Source: Actinomycetes bacterium (GTDB lineage: Bacteria; Actinomycetota; Acidimicrobiia; Acidimicrobiales; Palsa-688). Taken from it: a DNA stretch of 5,260 bases. Below the pieces are notes generated by a model. That model was not told where the DNA came from. It worked only from the letters and a program-made list of their open reading frames with translations, and searched no databases. Location: assembly GCA_021816565.1 (NCBI GenBank), contig JAKAXN010000335.1, positions 1 to 5,260 on the forward strand, written 5' to 3'. Position 1 is the first letter of the stretch, and every line of letters begins with the position of its first letter. Shown here piece after piece: positions 1-4,943 of this stretch. The position numbers and the translations under genes were made by a program.

Positions 1-35
1 GATCTGCTTCTAAGCCCCCTCGAGCACCAGACCCG

Positions 36-71
36 GAGAGGGCCGGCCCGCTACTGCGGGCCGGCCCTCTC
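36..71. terminator. Perfect 15-bp hairpin, probable bidirectional terminator
   Basis: Left arm GAGAGGGCCGGCCCG (36-50) is exactly complementary to the right arm at 57-71, with a 6-base loop CTACTG. The loop carries the TAG stop (read leftward) of the two-TM protein gene, so the last translated codons of that gene form one arm. No run of T follows on either strand, so it is not a classical intrinsic terminator; GC-rich actinobacteria often use such tail-less stems. The role in ending transcription is inferred; the inverted repeat itself is read directly. Confidence 0.6.
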
Positions 72-371
72 TGCTTTCTCCTGATCGCGCCGCCTCTTGT
101 CGATGGCGGTCTGGGCGGTCATGGCGTGACCGGCCAGGATCACCCCCCAGCCGACCAGCGGGAAGAACGGCCAGAACAGGCCGTGCCCGTCGGCGACGGC
201 CCAGACGACGATGAGCAGTGCGTTCAGCGTCATGTACCCGGCGGCGTCGGCCCGGAAGGCCCCGTCGTCGCGCAGCCGCTCCGCTCCGGCCGGGCCGCAG
301 GCGGCTCCGGTGGTGCTCAGCGTGGATACCGCCGGATCTCCTCCCGGCGCTTCTGACCCGGTCTCTGACAT
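51..371 (-). CDS. Small two-transmembrane (2TM domain) protein
   Basis: A 106-residue protein of unknown biochemical role, probably in the cytoplasmic membrane. Residues 1-38 are a polar, Ser/Gly/Ala-rich tail. From about residue 40 the pattern R-x-D-x3-Y-x3-N-x-LL-x3-W, then FWPFFPLVGWG and a His two residues past the second helix, is that of the short bacterial '2TM domain' family (in other bacteria sometimes attached to histidine kinases). Predicted helices are roughly residues 44-60 and 66-82, joined by a short DGHGLFWP turn; a charged tail (KRRRDQEKAER) follows and should be cytoplasmic. I chose ATG at 371; an in-frame TTG lies one codon upstream at 374, but a GATAAT hexamer at 385-380 would start the mRNA at about 373, which favours the ATG. 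No Shine-Dalgarno is visible. It is transcribed away from the small-protein/Nudix pair. Family assignment is by pattern only. Confidence 0.8.
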   Translation of the reverse strand: MSETGSEAPGGDPAVSTLSTTGAACGPAGAERLRDDGAFRADAAGYMTLNALLIVVWAVADGHGLFWPFFPLVGWGVILAGHAMTAQTAIDKRRRDQEKAERAGPQ

Positions 372-379
372 CAATCGCC

Positions 380-385
380 ATTATC
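380..385 (-). promoter_or_regulatory. Putative -10 box for the 2TM gene
   Basis: Read on the minus strand this is GATAAT, five of six matches to TATAAT, ending 8 bases before the ATG at 371. Transcription would begin about 2 bases ahead of the start codon, giving a leaderless or near-leaderless mRNA. No convincing -35 hexamer is visible. It lies in an AT-richer patch (369-393) in otherwise very GC-rich DNA, which supports a promoter. Confidence 0.45.
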
Positions 386-440
386 ACCAAAAGGTCCCCG
401 CCGCGGTCTTCGCCCCCCCCGGCACGCCCCGTCGTTCCCG

Positions 441-446
441 TAGTCT
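441..446 (+). promoter_or_regulatory. Putative -10 box for small protein-Nudix pair
   Basis: TAGTCT fits the actinobacterial TANNNT -10 consensus and ends 7 bases before the ATG at 454, so transcription would start at about 453-454. The intervening GGAGGG (447-452) would then lie in the promoter, not in the mRNA. If instead transcription starts further upstream, GGAGGG is a strong but unusually close ribosome binding site (1-2 bases from the ATG). No clear -35 box is seen. Confidence 0.4.
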
Positions 447-453
447 GGAGGGC

Positions 454-657
454 ATGGACAGACCTGCCCCCGATCCGGCCAAGTTGCTCGAAGCCTGGAT
501 GGAATGGGAGCGGGGGGAGACGCCACCGGGACGGGTGATGTCGACTCTCAAGACCGGCGGCCTGCGGGACCTGCTCGAGCAGATGGTGGCCGCTGCGCCG
601 GCGTCCGAATCGGACGGGCCGGCTCCGGCTGCGGAGGCGTGGACACCGGTTGTCTGA
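454..657 (+). CDS. Conserved-looking small protein of unknown function
   Basis: A 67-residue soluble protein that I cannot name. Residues 5-45 form a compact amphipathic region: an AKLLEAWMEWERGE helix, a PPGRVMSTLKTGG turn, then an LRDLLEQMVAA helix. Residues 48-67 are a low-complexity Ala/Pro/Ser tail. There are no Cys residues, signal peptide or membrane segment. I chose the ATG at 454 because GGAGGG and a -10-like TAGTCT lie immediately upstream and because the frame upstream of it (from 211) runs through the divergent 2TM gene and is a shadow. Its last codons overlap the Nudix start by 8 bases, so the two are likely co-transcribed and translationally coupled. The ordered helical core argues for a real gene; small helical proteins of this sort can be partners or regulators of a neighbouring enzyme, but nothing here shows that. 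Confidence 0.7.
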   Translation: MDRPAPDPAKLLEAWMEWERGETPPGRVMSTLKTGGLRDLLEQMVAAAPASESDGPAPAAEAWTPVV

Positions 658-1378
658 CCCGGCCGTCGAGCCGGTAGCGGGGACCAGGGGAGGCCCGCAG
701 GTCATCCCCCGCCCACCGCAGTGGCGCCCCGGCCCGGGCTCCCCCTGGGGCCGCCCCGGCGCCCGCCGTCCGGGGGCGATCCGCCTGGCCGATGTGGCCT
801 CAGCCCTCCAGAGTCGGGGCCCGGTGCCCGACGAGCCGACCGGGGAGGTGCCCCTCGTGGCCCTGCCGGGCGCCCGCCGCCGGCCCGCCGCCGTGCTGTG
901 CGCCCTGTTCGAGGAGGACGGCCAGGCCCACGTGGTGCTGACCCGGCGGTCCTCCCGCCTGCGCTCGCACACCCACCAGGTGTCGTTTCCCGGTGGCCGC
1001 CTCGACACCGGGGAGGGACCGCTGGAGGCGGCCCTGCGCGAAGCCCGCGAGGAGGTGGGGCTCGACCCGGCCGGGGTGAGGGTGCTCGGCCGGCTCTCGC
1101 CGCTGCGCACGGCCGTCAACCCGGCCCCCATCACCCCCTTCGTCGGCTCCCTCGACGCCCGGCCGGTGCTGGTGCCCAACCCGGCGGAGGTGGAACGGGC
1201 CTTCACCGTGCCCCTGGTCGAGCTGACCGACCCGGAGGTGTACCGGGAGGAGCTGTGGACCTTCCCCGACGGGGTGGAGCGGGCCATGCAGTTCTTCGAG
1301 CTGATCGGTGACACCGTCTGGGGGGCCACGGCCCGGATGCTGGTCGAGCTGCTGGACCTGGTGGTGACCGGGGCCTAG
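650..1378 (+). CDS. Nudix hydrolase, CoA-pyrophosphatase type
   Basis: A 242-residue cytoplasmic enzyme that should hydrolyse a nucleoside diphosphate linked to another moiety, most likely CoA or acyl-CoA, to 3',5'-ADP and phosphopantetheine. The Nudix box is complete: G116-x5-E122-x7-R130-E131-A-R-E134-E135-V-G137-L138, with E131, E134 and E135 placed to bind Mg2+. Just before it, LTRRSSRLRSHTHQVSFPGG (97-116) follows the CoA-Nudix signature (LLTxR[SA]x3Rx3Gx3FPGG), except that the signature Gly is His109. Residues 1-75 are a Pro/Arg-rich extension longer than in YeaB/NudL. The TTG at 650 gives the longest frame; it overlaps the upstream stop by 8 bases, with GGAGG at 633-637 (12 bases away, rather far). 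The next in-frame alternative is GTG at 794, which would remove much of the extension but keep the whole domain. The stop shares CTAG with the convergent channel gene. Substrate is inferred from the signature. Confidence 0.88.
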   Translation: MSDPAVEPVAGTRGGPQVIPRPPQWRPGPGSPWGRPGARRPGAIRLADVASALQSRGPVPDEPTGEVPLVALPGARRRPAAVLCALFEEDGQAHVVLTRRSSRLRSHTHQVSFPGGRLDTGEGPLEAALREAREEVGLDPAGVRVLGRLSPLRTAVNPAPITPFVGSLDARPVLVPNPAEVERAFTVPLVELTDPEVYREELWTFPDGVERAMQFFELIGDTVWGATARMLVELLDLVVTGA

Positions 1379-2451
1379 AGGTCCTGGCCGGTCCGGACCG
1401 GCCCGACCAGCGCTCTCAGCCGGGCCACCTGCTCGGCGTCGCCGATGACGATCAGCACCTCGCCGGCCACGATCTCGGCGCCCGGCGACGGGTTGGTCCG
1501 AAAAGGCGATCCCGGCTCCCGCATGGCCAGCACCAGGGTCCCGGTCCGGTCGTGGATGCGCGCCGAGCGCAGCGTCTGGCCGGCCAGCGGCGAGCCGGCG
1601 GGGATCTCGACCTGCTCCAGGCGGAAGTCCATGCTCCCGTCGTGCATGACCACGTCGAGGAACTCCGCCACGTGGGGTTGCACCGCCAGGGCCGCCATGC
1701 GGGCCCCGCCCAGATCCTGGGGGTCCACCACCCGGTCGGCCCCGGCCTGGACCAGCTTGGACACCGCCGGGCGGCTGGCGGCCCTCGACACTATGAACAG
1801 ATCCGGGCTCATGGAGCGGCCGGTCAGGGTCACGTACAGGTTGTCGGCGTCGGCCGGCAGGGCGGTGATCAGCACCCGGGCCCGGCCGATGCCGGCCTGG
1901 TGGAGCACCTCCTCGTCGGTGGCGTCACCCTGGACGTAGGCACTCTGCACCGTGGCCAGCCGCTCGGCCGAGGTGTCGACCACCACCACGGGGGCGCCGT
2001 GGGAGCGGAGCGATCGGGATATGGCCGTTCCCACCCGGCCCCAGCCGCAGACGATGACGTGGTCGTGCATCGATCGGATCTCCTTCTCCATCCTGCGTCT
2101 CCGGAACGCCCCGCTCAGGTAGCCCTCGACCAGGAACTCGAACAGGACGCTGAGCGAGTAGGCGACCGAGCCGACCCCGAGGAGGATCAGCACGATCGTG
2201 AAGATCTTCTCGCCGCTGTTGAAGCTGTGGATCTCGGCGTAGCCCACCGTGGTGACGGTGATCACCGTCTGGAAGACCGCGTCGATCACCCCGAAGCCGA
2301 ACGCCATGTAGCCGACGGTCCCCGCGACCATGACGGCCACCATGGACAGGAGCCCGGCCGACAGGCGCCGCCCGGCCGGCAGGCGCACCGCCGGGCGCGC
2401 CCCGAAGCCGCGGCCTCCTCTGGCGCCGGGCTTGTCGGGACGCGCTGCCAT
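1375..2451 (-). CDS. Two-TM potassium channel with RCK gating domain
   Basis: A 358-residue membrane protein of the MthK/GsuK class: a tetrameric K+ pore opened by a cytoplasmic ring of RCK domains. Residues 1-30 are a basic N-tail. TM1 is about 31-52, the pore helix about 55-67, the filter T68-V-G70-Y71-A72-E73, and TM2 about 83-110 with a Gly hinge at G92. RCK-N (TrkA_N) starts at H131 with the Rossmann motif CGWGRVG (G136, G138, G141) and an acidic D159 ending strand 2, typical for nucleotide binding. RCK-C (TrkA_C) spans about 270-350. Length is close to MthK (336). The filter's fifth residue is Ala where Gly is usual. Residues aligning by eye with the MthK Ca2+ site (D184, E210, E212) are A197, R223 and A225, so another ligand is likely. 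ATG 2451 is preceded by TAGGAT, not by a Shine-Dalgarno. It is divergent from the CD225 gene. Confidence 0.93.
   Translation of the reverse strand: MAARPDKPGARGGRGFGARPAVRLPAGRRLSAGLLSMVAVMVAGTVGYMAFGFGVIDAVFQTVITVTTVGYAEIHSFNSGEKIFTIVLILLGVGSVAYSLSVLFEFLVEGYLSGAFRRRRMEKEIRSMHDHVIVCGWGRVGTAISRSLRSHGAPVVVVDTSAERLATVQSAYVQGDATDEEVLHQAGIGRARVLITALPADADNLYVTLTGRSMSPDLFIVSRAASRPAVSKLVQAGADRVVDPQDLGGARMAALAVQPHVAEFLDVVMHDGSMDFRLEQVEIPAGSPLAGQTLRSARIHDRTGTLVLAMREPGSPFRTNPSPGAEIVAGEVLIVIGDAEQVARLRALVGPVRTGQDL
1386..1403. other. 18-bp perfect palindrome at convergent gene ends
   Basis: GGCCGGTCCGGACCGGCC is its own reverse complement and can fold as a 7-bp stem with a CCGG loop on either strand. It lies 7 bases after the Nudix stop and inside the last codons of the channel gene (residues V349 to R353 region). 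It could act as a terminator-like stem for the rightward transcript, but there is no T run, and GC-rich coding DNA makes such palindromes fairly easily. Confidence 0.4.
2080..2102 (-). promoter_or_regulatory. Internal ribosome binding sites for a possible free RCK subunit
   Basis: Within the channel gene, minus strand, GGAG (2102-2099) stands 7 bases before ATG 2091 (Met121), and AAGGAG (2085-2080) stands 9 bases before ATG 2070 (Met128). Both Met codons fall just after TM2 and just before the RCK Rossmann strand at H131. Initiation there would make a soluble RCK protein of 238 or 231 residues. MthK is known to make its free RCK subunits from an internal start (Met107) at the same distance, 10 residues, from the equivalent His. 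Use of these sites is inferred; Lys/Glu/Arg codons can produce such motifs by chance. Confidence 0.45.
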
Positions 2452-2460
2452 GCCGGGCGA

Positions 2461-2466
2461 ATCCTA
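2461..2466 (-). promoter_or_regulatory. Putative -10 box for the K+ channel gene
   Basis: The minus strand reads TAGGAT, fitting TANNNT, 9 bases ahead of the ATG at 2451; the predicted start of transcription is about 2454, leaving a leader of about 3 bases. TAGTTA, overlapping just upstream, is an alternative. No Shine-Dalgarno precedes the ATG and no -35 box is evident. Confidence 0.4.
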
Positions 2467-2508
2467 ACTACGGCCCCGGCCCGCCCCGCCTCCGAACCAG
2501 CCAGCCAG

Positions 2509-2514
2509 TACCCT
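2509..2514 (+). promoter_or_regulatory. Putative -10 box for the CD225 protein gene
   Basis: TACCCT fits TANNNT and ends 7 bases before the ATG at 2522, so the transcript would begin at about 2521-2522 and be leaderless. No Shine-Dalgarno is present. The surrounding bases GCCAGTANNCTG recur at the -10 box proposed for guaB3 (3721-3732). It shares the 70-bp gap at 2452-2521 with the divergent channel promoter. Confidence 0.42.
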
Positions 2515-2521
2515 GAAATGG

Positions 2522-3679
2522 ATGTTCTGCCCCCGGTGCGGGACCAGTGCGGCGTCTGGAGCCGAGGCCTGCGGGCGTTGCGGTGCCAGCCTGGCGCGCC
2601 CCGACAGCCCCGCTCCCGAGCCTCCCGCGGTGCGGGCTCCCACCAACCGGGGGGAGCAGGCCCAGCGGGCCGCCGGCGTGGTCGCCGAGGCCCTGCCGAA
2701 GGCCCCGCCCCGCGCCCGCCGGCCGGCGCCGCCTCCCGGGCCCCCCTCTTCCCCCGGATGGGGTGAGGTGCCGCCTCCCGGCTACGGGGCGCCGCCGCTG
2801 CCCGTGCCCCCCGGCACCCCCGGGCCCCCGGAGGCCGCGTCCCCGGCCCCGGCCGGGGCCTGGCCCCCTCCTCCGGCCCAGTGGCAGGAGACCGCTCCCG
2901 GCCGGTGGGCTCCGCCCGACCATCGGGGCCCGACCCCCTCCGCGCCGGGCGGCCCGCCCCCCGGACCCCAGCCCGGCCAGCCGCCCTACGGCCAGGCCCC
3001 GTACCACGGCCATCCCCAGCCCGGCCAGGCCCCCTACGGCCAGCCCCCCTACGGCCAGCCCCCCCAGGGCCCGGGCCCGTACGGCCAGCCGTCCTACCCG
3101 CAGGCGCCCCCCGGCCAGGGCCCCTACGGCCAGGGTCAGTCCCCCCCGCCGCCCGACTCCGGGTGGTCCCCGCCCCCCGGGCCCTACGGCCGGCCCGGCG
3201 CTCCGGCCGGGCCGCCGCCCGCGGCCCCGCCCGGGCACCGCTGGCCGCCTGCGGGCCCGGCCGGCTGGGGGCCGGGCCAGGCCCCCCCCGGGCCGGGCTG
3301 GCCGCCGGGGGCCGACCCGACGTCGCAGTACCCCCAGTGGGGCGGTTCGCCCCAGTGGGGCGCCCGCCCCCGGACCGGCTGGTCCCGGCCGTCGGGGTCG
3401 TGGTGGGACCGCCTGCTCGGCGCGCCGGCCCAGACCGGGCCCTACAGCGGCACCACCCCGCCCACCTACTTCTGGCAGGCCCTGGTGTGCCTGTTCCTGT
3501 TCCTGCCGACCGGTGTGGCGGCTGTCGCCTACTCGCTGCTGGTGACCCGCCGGGCCCAGCTCGGTGACGGCGCGGGCTCGGTGCGGGCCAGCCAGATGGC
3601 CCGGATCTGGTGTCTCGTCACCCTTGCGGTGTTCGCGCTAGCGGTGCTGGTGACAGCTGCCACAGGCTGGCACGGCTGA
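2522..3679 (+). CDS. Zinc-ribbon, PYGQ-rich, CD225 (dispanin-like) membrane protein
   Basis: A 385-residue protein with three clear parts. Residues 1-24 are a zinc ribbon, C3-P-R-C6 and C17-G-R-C20, likely binding one Zn2+. Residues 25-310 are a long disordered region dominated by Pro, Gly, Ala, Gln, Tyr and Trp, with five PYGQ tetrapeptides between residues 155 and 204 plus PYHG, SYPQ and PYGR variants. Residues 313-381 match the CD225/dispanin pattern: TM1 about 316-341 after a PPTYFWQA lead-in, a basic loop with G348-D349 and RASQMARIW, then TM2 about 363-381. By family topology the long N-terminal region should be cytoplasmic. Function is unknown; bacterial CD225 proteins are poorly characterised, although eukaryotic relatives (IFITMs, PRRT2) shape membranes and fusion. 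The start MFCPRC fits zinc-ribbon proteins beginning almost at the first Cys. Base composition in the linker is extreme even for this DNA, and produces long antisense shadow frames. Confidence 0.88.
   Translation: MFCPRCGTSAASGAEACGRCGASLARPDSPAPEPPAVRAPTNRGEQAQRAAGVVAEALPKAPPRARRPAPPPGPPSSPGWGEVPPPGYGAPPLPVPPGTPGPPEAASPAPAGAWPPPPAQWQETAPGRWAPPDHRGPTPSAPGGPPPGPQPGQPPYGQAPYHGHPQPGQAPYGQPPYGQPPQGPGPYGQPSYPQAPPGQGPYGQGQSPPPPDSGWSPPPGPYGRPGAPAGPPPAAPPGHRWPPAGPAGWGPGQAPPGPGWPPGADPTSQYPQWGGSPQWGARPRTGWSRPSGSWWDRLLGAPAQTGPYSGTTPPTYFWQALVCLFLFLPTGVAAVAYSLLVTRRAQLGDGAGSVRASQMARIWCLVTLAVFALAVLVTAATGWHG
2984..3133 (+). repeat. In-frame PYGQ tetrapeptide repeat tract
   Basis: Five near-identical 12-mers, CC(C/G)TACGGCCAG, encode PYGQ at protein residues 155-158, 171-174, 176-179, 186-189 and 201-204. 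The copies use the same codons, apart from one Pro codon, and are irregularly spaced (4 to 15 residues from start to start), which suggests expansion by slippage or short duplication followed by drift. The tract is coding, not an intergenic repeat array. Confidence 0.8.
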
Positions 3680-3725
3680 GCGTCGGCGCCCCCGGGGTGG
3701 CCCTGTCGGACGACCCTTCTGCCAG

Positions 3726-3731
3726 TAGGCT
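3726..3731 (+). promoter_or_regulatory. Putative -10 box for the guaB3-guaA unit
   Basis: TAGGCT fits TANNNT; transcription would start at about A3738, leaving a leader of about 32 bases that contains the GAGGGAG ribosome binding site. CTGTCG at 3703-3708, 17 bases upstream, is a weak -35 candidate (3 of 6 to TTGACA). No purine-sensing riboswitch is apparent in so short a leader. Confidence 0.42.
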
Positions 3732-3759
3732 GTCGGGACAACGTTGGATGCGAGCGATC

Positions 3760-3766
3760 GAGGGAG
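3760..3766 (+). promoter_or_regulatory. Ribosome binding site deciding the GTG start of guaB3
   Basis: GAGGGAG ends 3 bases before GTG 3770, with its GAGG core 6 bases away. It is the only well-placed Shine-Dalgarno for a full-length gene start in this window other than the close GGAGGG at 447, and it supports GTG 3770 rather than a start further in. Confidence 0.6.
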
Positions 3767-3769
3767 ACC

Positions 3770-4933
3770 GTGGCAGAAGTCGAGATCGGACGGGGTAAGT
3801 CGGGACGCAGGGCCTACGGGTTCGATGACATCGCCATCGTCCCCAGCCGCCGCACGCGTGACCCCGAGGACGTGGACATCTCCTGGGAGATCGACGCCTA
3901 CCGCTTCGAACTGCCCCTCATGGCCTCCGCCATGGACGGGGTCGTCAGCCCGGCGACGGCCATCGAGATCGGCCGTCTCGGCGGGGTCGGGGTCCTCAAC
4001 CTGGAAGGCGTGTGGACCCGCTACGAGGATCCCGAGCCGCTGCTCGAGGAGATCTCCCACCTCGACGTGGACAAGGCCACGGCCCGGATGCAGCAGATCT
4101 ACGCCGAGCCGATCAAGCCGGAGTTGGTGACCCAGCGCATCCGCGAGGTCAAAGAGGCCGGCGTGGTGTCGTGCGCCTCGCTCACCCCGCAGCGCACCGA
4201 GCAGTTCGCCAAGGCCCTCGTCGACGCCGAGCTCGACCTGTTCGTGATCCAGGGGACCGTCGTGTCCGCCGAGCACGTCTCCAAGACGGTCGAGCCGCTC
4301 AACCTCAAGCGCTTCATCCGTGAGTTCGACATCCCGGTCATCGTCGGCGGGTGTGCCTCCTACCAGGCGGCCCTCCACCTGATGCGCACCGGCGCCGTCG
4401 GCGTGCTGGTCGGCGTCGGCCCCGGCCACGCCTGCACCACCCGCGGCGTGCTCGGCATCGGCGTCCCCCAGGCCACCGCCATCGCCGACGCCCGGGCCGC
4501 CCGGGCCCAGCACCTCGACGAGACCGGCGTGTACGTGCACGTAATCGCCGACGGTGGCATGGGCACCGGTGGTGACATCGCCAAGGCCATCGTCTGCGGT
4601 GCCGACGCCGTCATGATCGGATCCCCGCTGGCCGCCGCCGAGGAGGCCCCCGGGCGGGGCTACCACTGGGGCATGGCCACCTTCCACCCGACGCTGCCCC
4701 GCGGCGCCCGGGTCAAGACCACCACCCGGGGGTCCCTGCGGGAGATCCTGGTCGGCCCGGCCCACGAGAACGACGGCCGGCTCAACCTCTTCGGGGCCCT
4801 CCGCACCTCCATGGCCACCTGCGGCTACGAGTCGGTCAAGGAGTTCCAGAAGGCCGAGGTCATGGTCGCCCCCGCCCTGCAGACCGAAGGCAAGAACCTG
4901 CAGCGGTCGCAGGGCGTCGGCATGGGCCACTAG
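3770..4933 (+). CDS. guaB3: GuaB3 family IMP dehydrogenase-related protein
   Basis: A 387-residue TIM-barrel protein of the IMPDH/GMP reductase family, GuaB3 subgroup, acting in the cytoplasm on guanine nucleotides; IMPDH oxidises IMP to XMP with NAD+. The CBS pair of ordinary IMPDH is absent, matching the short length. Visible motifs: [14 protein letters not shown] (16-29), [11 protein letters not shown] (51-61), the active-site loop [11 protein letters not shown] (215-225) with candidate nucleophile C222, and the IMP-phosphate region [14 protein letters not shown] (260-273) followed by VMIGSPLA and EEAPG. The Arg-Tyr dyad of the IMPDH flap is not evident in the 300-335 segment (LPRGARVK instead). 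The GTG start gives an N-terminus that aligns with mycobacterial GuaB3. Cyanobacterial GuaB3 has been reported to be a true IMPDH, whereas the role of actinobacterial members is less clear. It sits 10 bases ahead of guaA, so the two are very likely one transcript. An ordinary guaB may lie elsewhere. Confidence 0.92.
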   Translation: MAEVEIGRGKSGRRAYGFDDIAIVPSRRTRDPEDVDISWEIDAYRFELPLMASAMDGVVSPATAIEIGRLGGVGVLNLEGVWTRYEDPEPLLEEISHLDVDKATARMQQIYAEPIKPELVTQRIREVKEAGVVSCASLTPQRTEQFAKALVDAELDLFVIQGTVVSAEHVSKTVEPLNLKRFIREFDIPVIVGGCASYQAALHLMRTGAVGVLVGVGPGHACTTRGVLGIGVPQATAIADARAARAQHLDETGVYVHVIADGGMGTGGDIAKAIVCGADAVMIGSPLAAAEEAPGRGYHWGMATFHPTLPRGARVKTTTRGSLREILVGPAHENDGRLNLFGALRTSMATCGYESVKEFQKAEVMVAPALQTEGKNLQRSQGVGMGH

Positions 4934-4943
4934 CCTCGCCGCC

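Noticed and set aside
1..35. End of an upstream gene (TAA at 11-13)
   Set aside because: Only three codons would be visible, and TAA occurs by chance often enough; nothing else supports a gene end here.
412..422. Run of eight C bases (413-420) as a phase-variation tract
   Set aside because: It is intergenic, not between a -35 and -10 at promoter spacing and not in a coding frame; such runs are common at this GC content.
211..453. Upstream extension of the small-protein frame back to 211
   Set aside because: It runs through the divergent 2TM gene, is Arg/Pro-rich with no sensible fold, and the ATG at 454 has a -10-like box and GGAGGG directly ahead.
10..1329. 439-residue minus-strand open frame
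   Set aside because: It is Arg/Pro/Ser/Gly-rich without domain logic and runs antisense to the Nudix and small-protein genes and across the 2TM gene in another frame; high GC leaves few stop codons.
1552..2766. 404-residue plus-strand open frame
   Set aside because: It is antisense to the potassium channel, rich in His/Arg/Gly/Asp as expected from a mirrored GC-rich gene, and overlaps the start of the CD225 gene.
2984..3133. CRISPR or tandem iteron array
   Set aside because: The 12-base repeats are too short, irregularly spaced and in coding frame; they encode PYGQ.
2468..3238. 256-residue minus-strand frame of Gly/Arg/Val/Ala repeats
   Set aside because: It mirrors the proline-rich linker codons of the zinc-ribbon/CD225 gene; its 'repeats' are the complement of the PYGQ and Pro codons.
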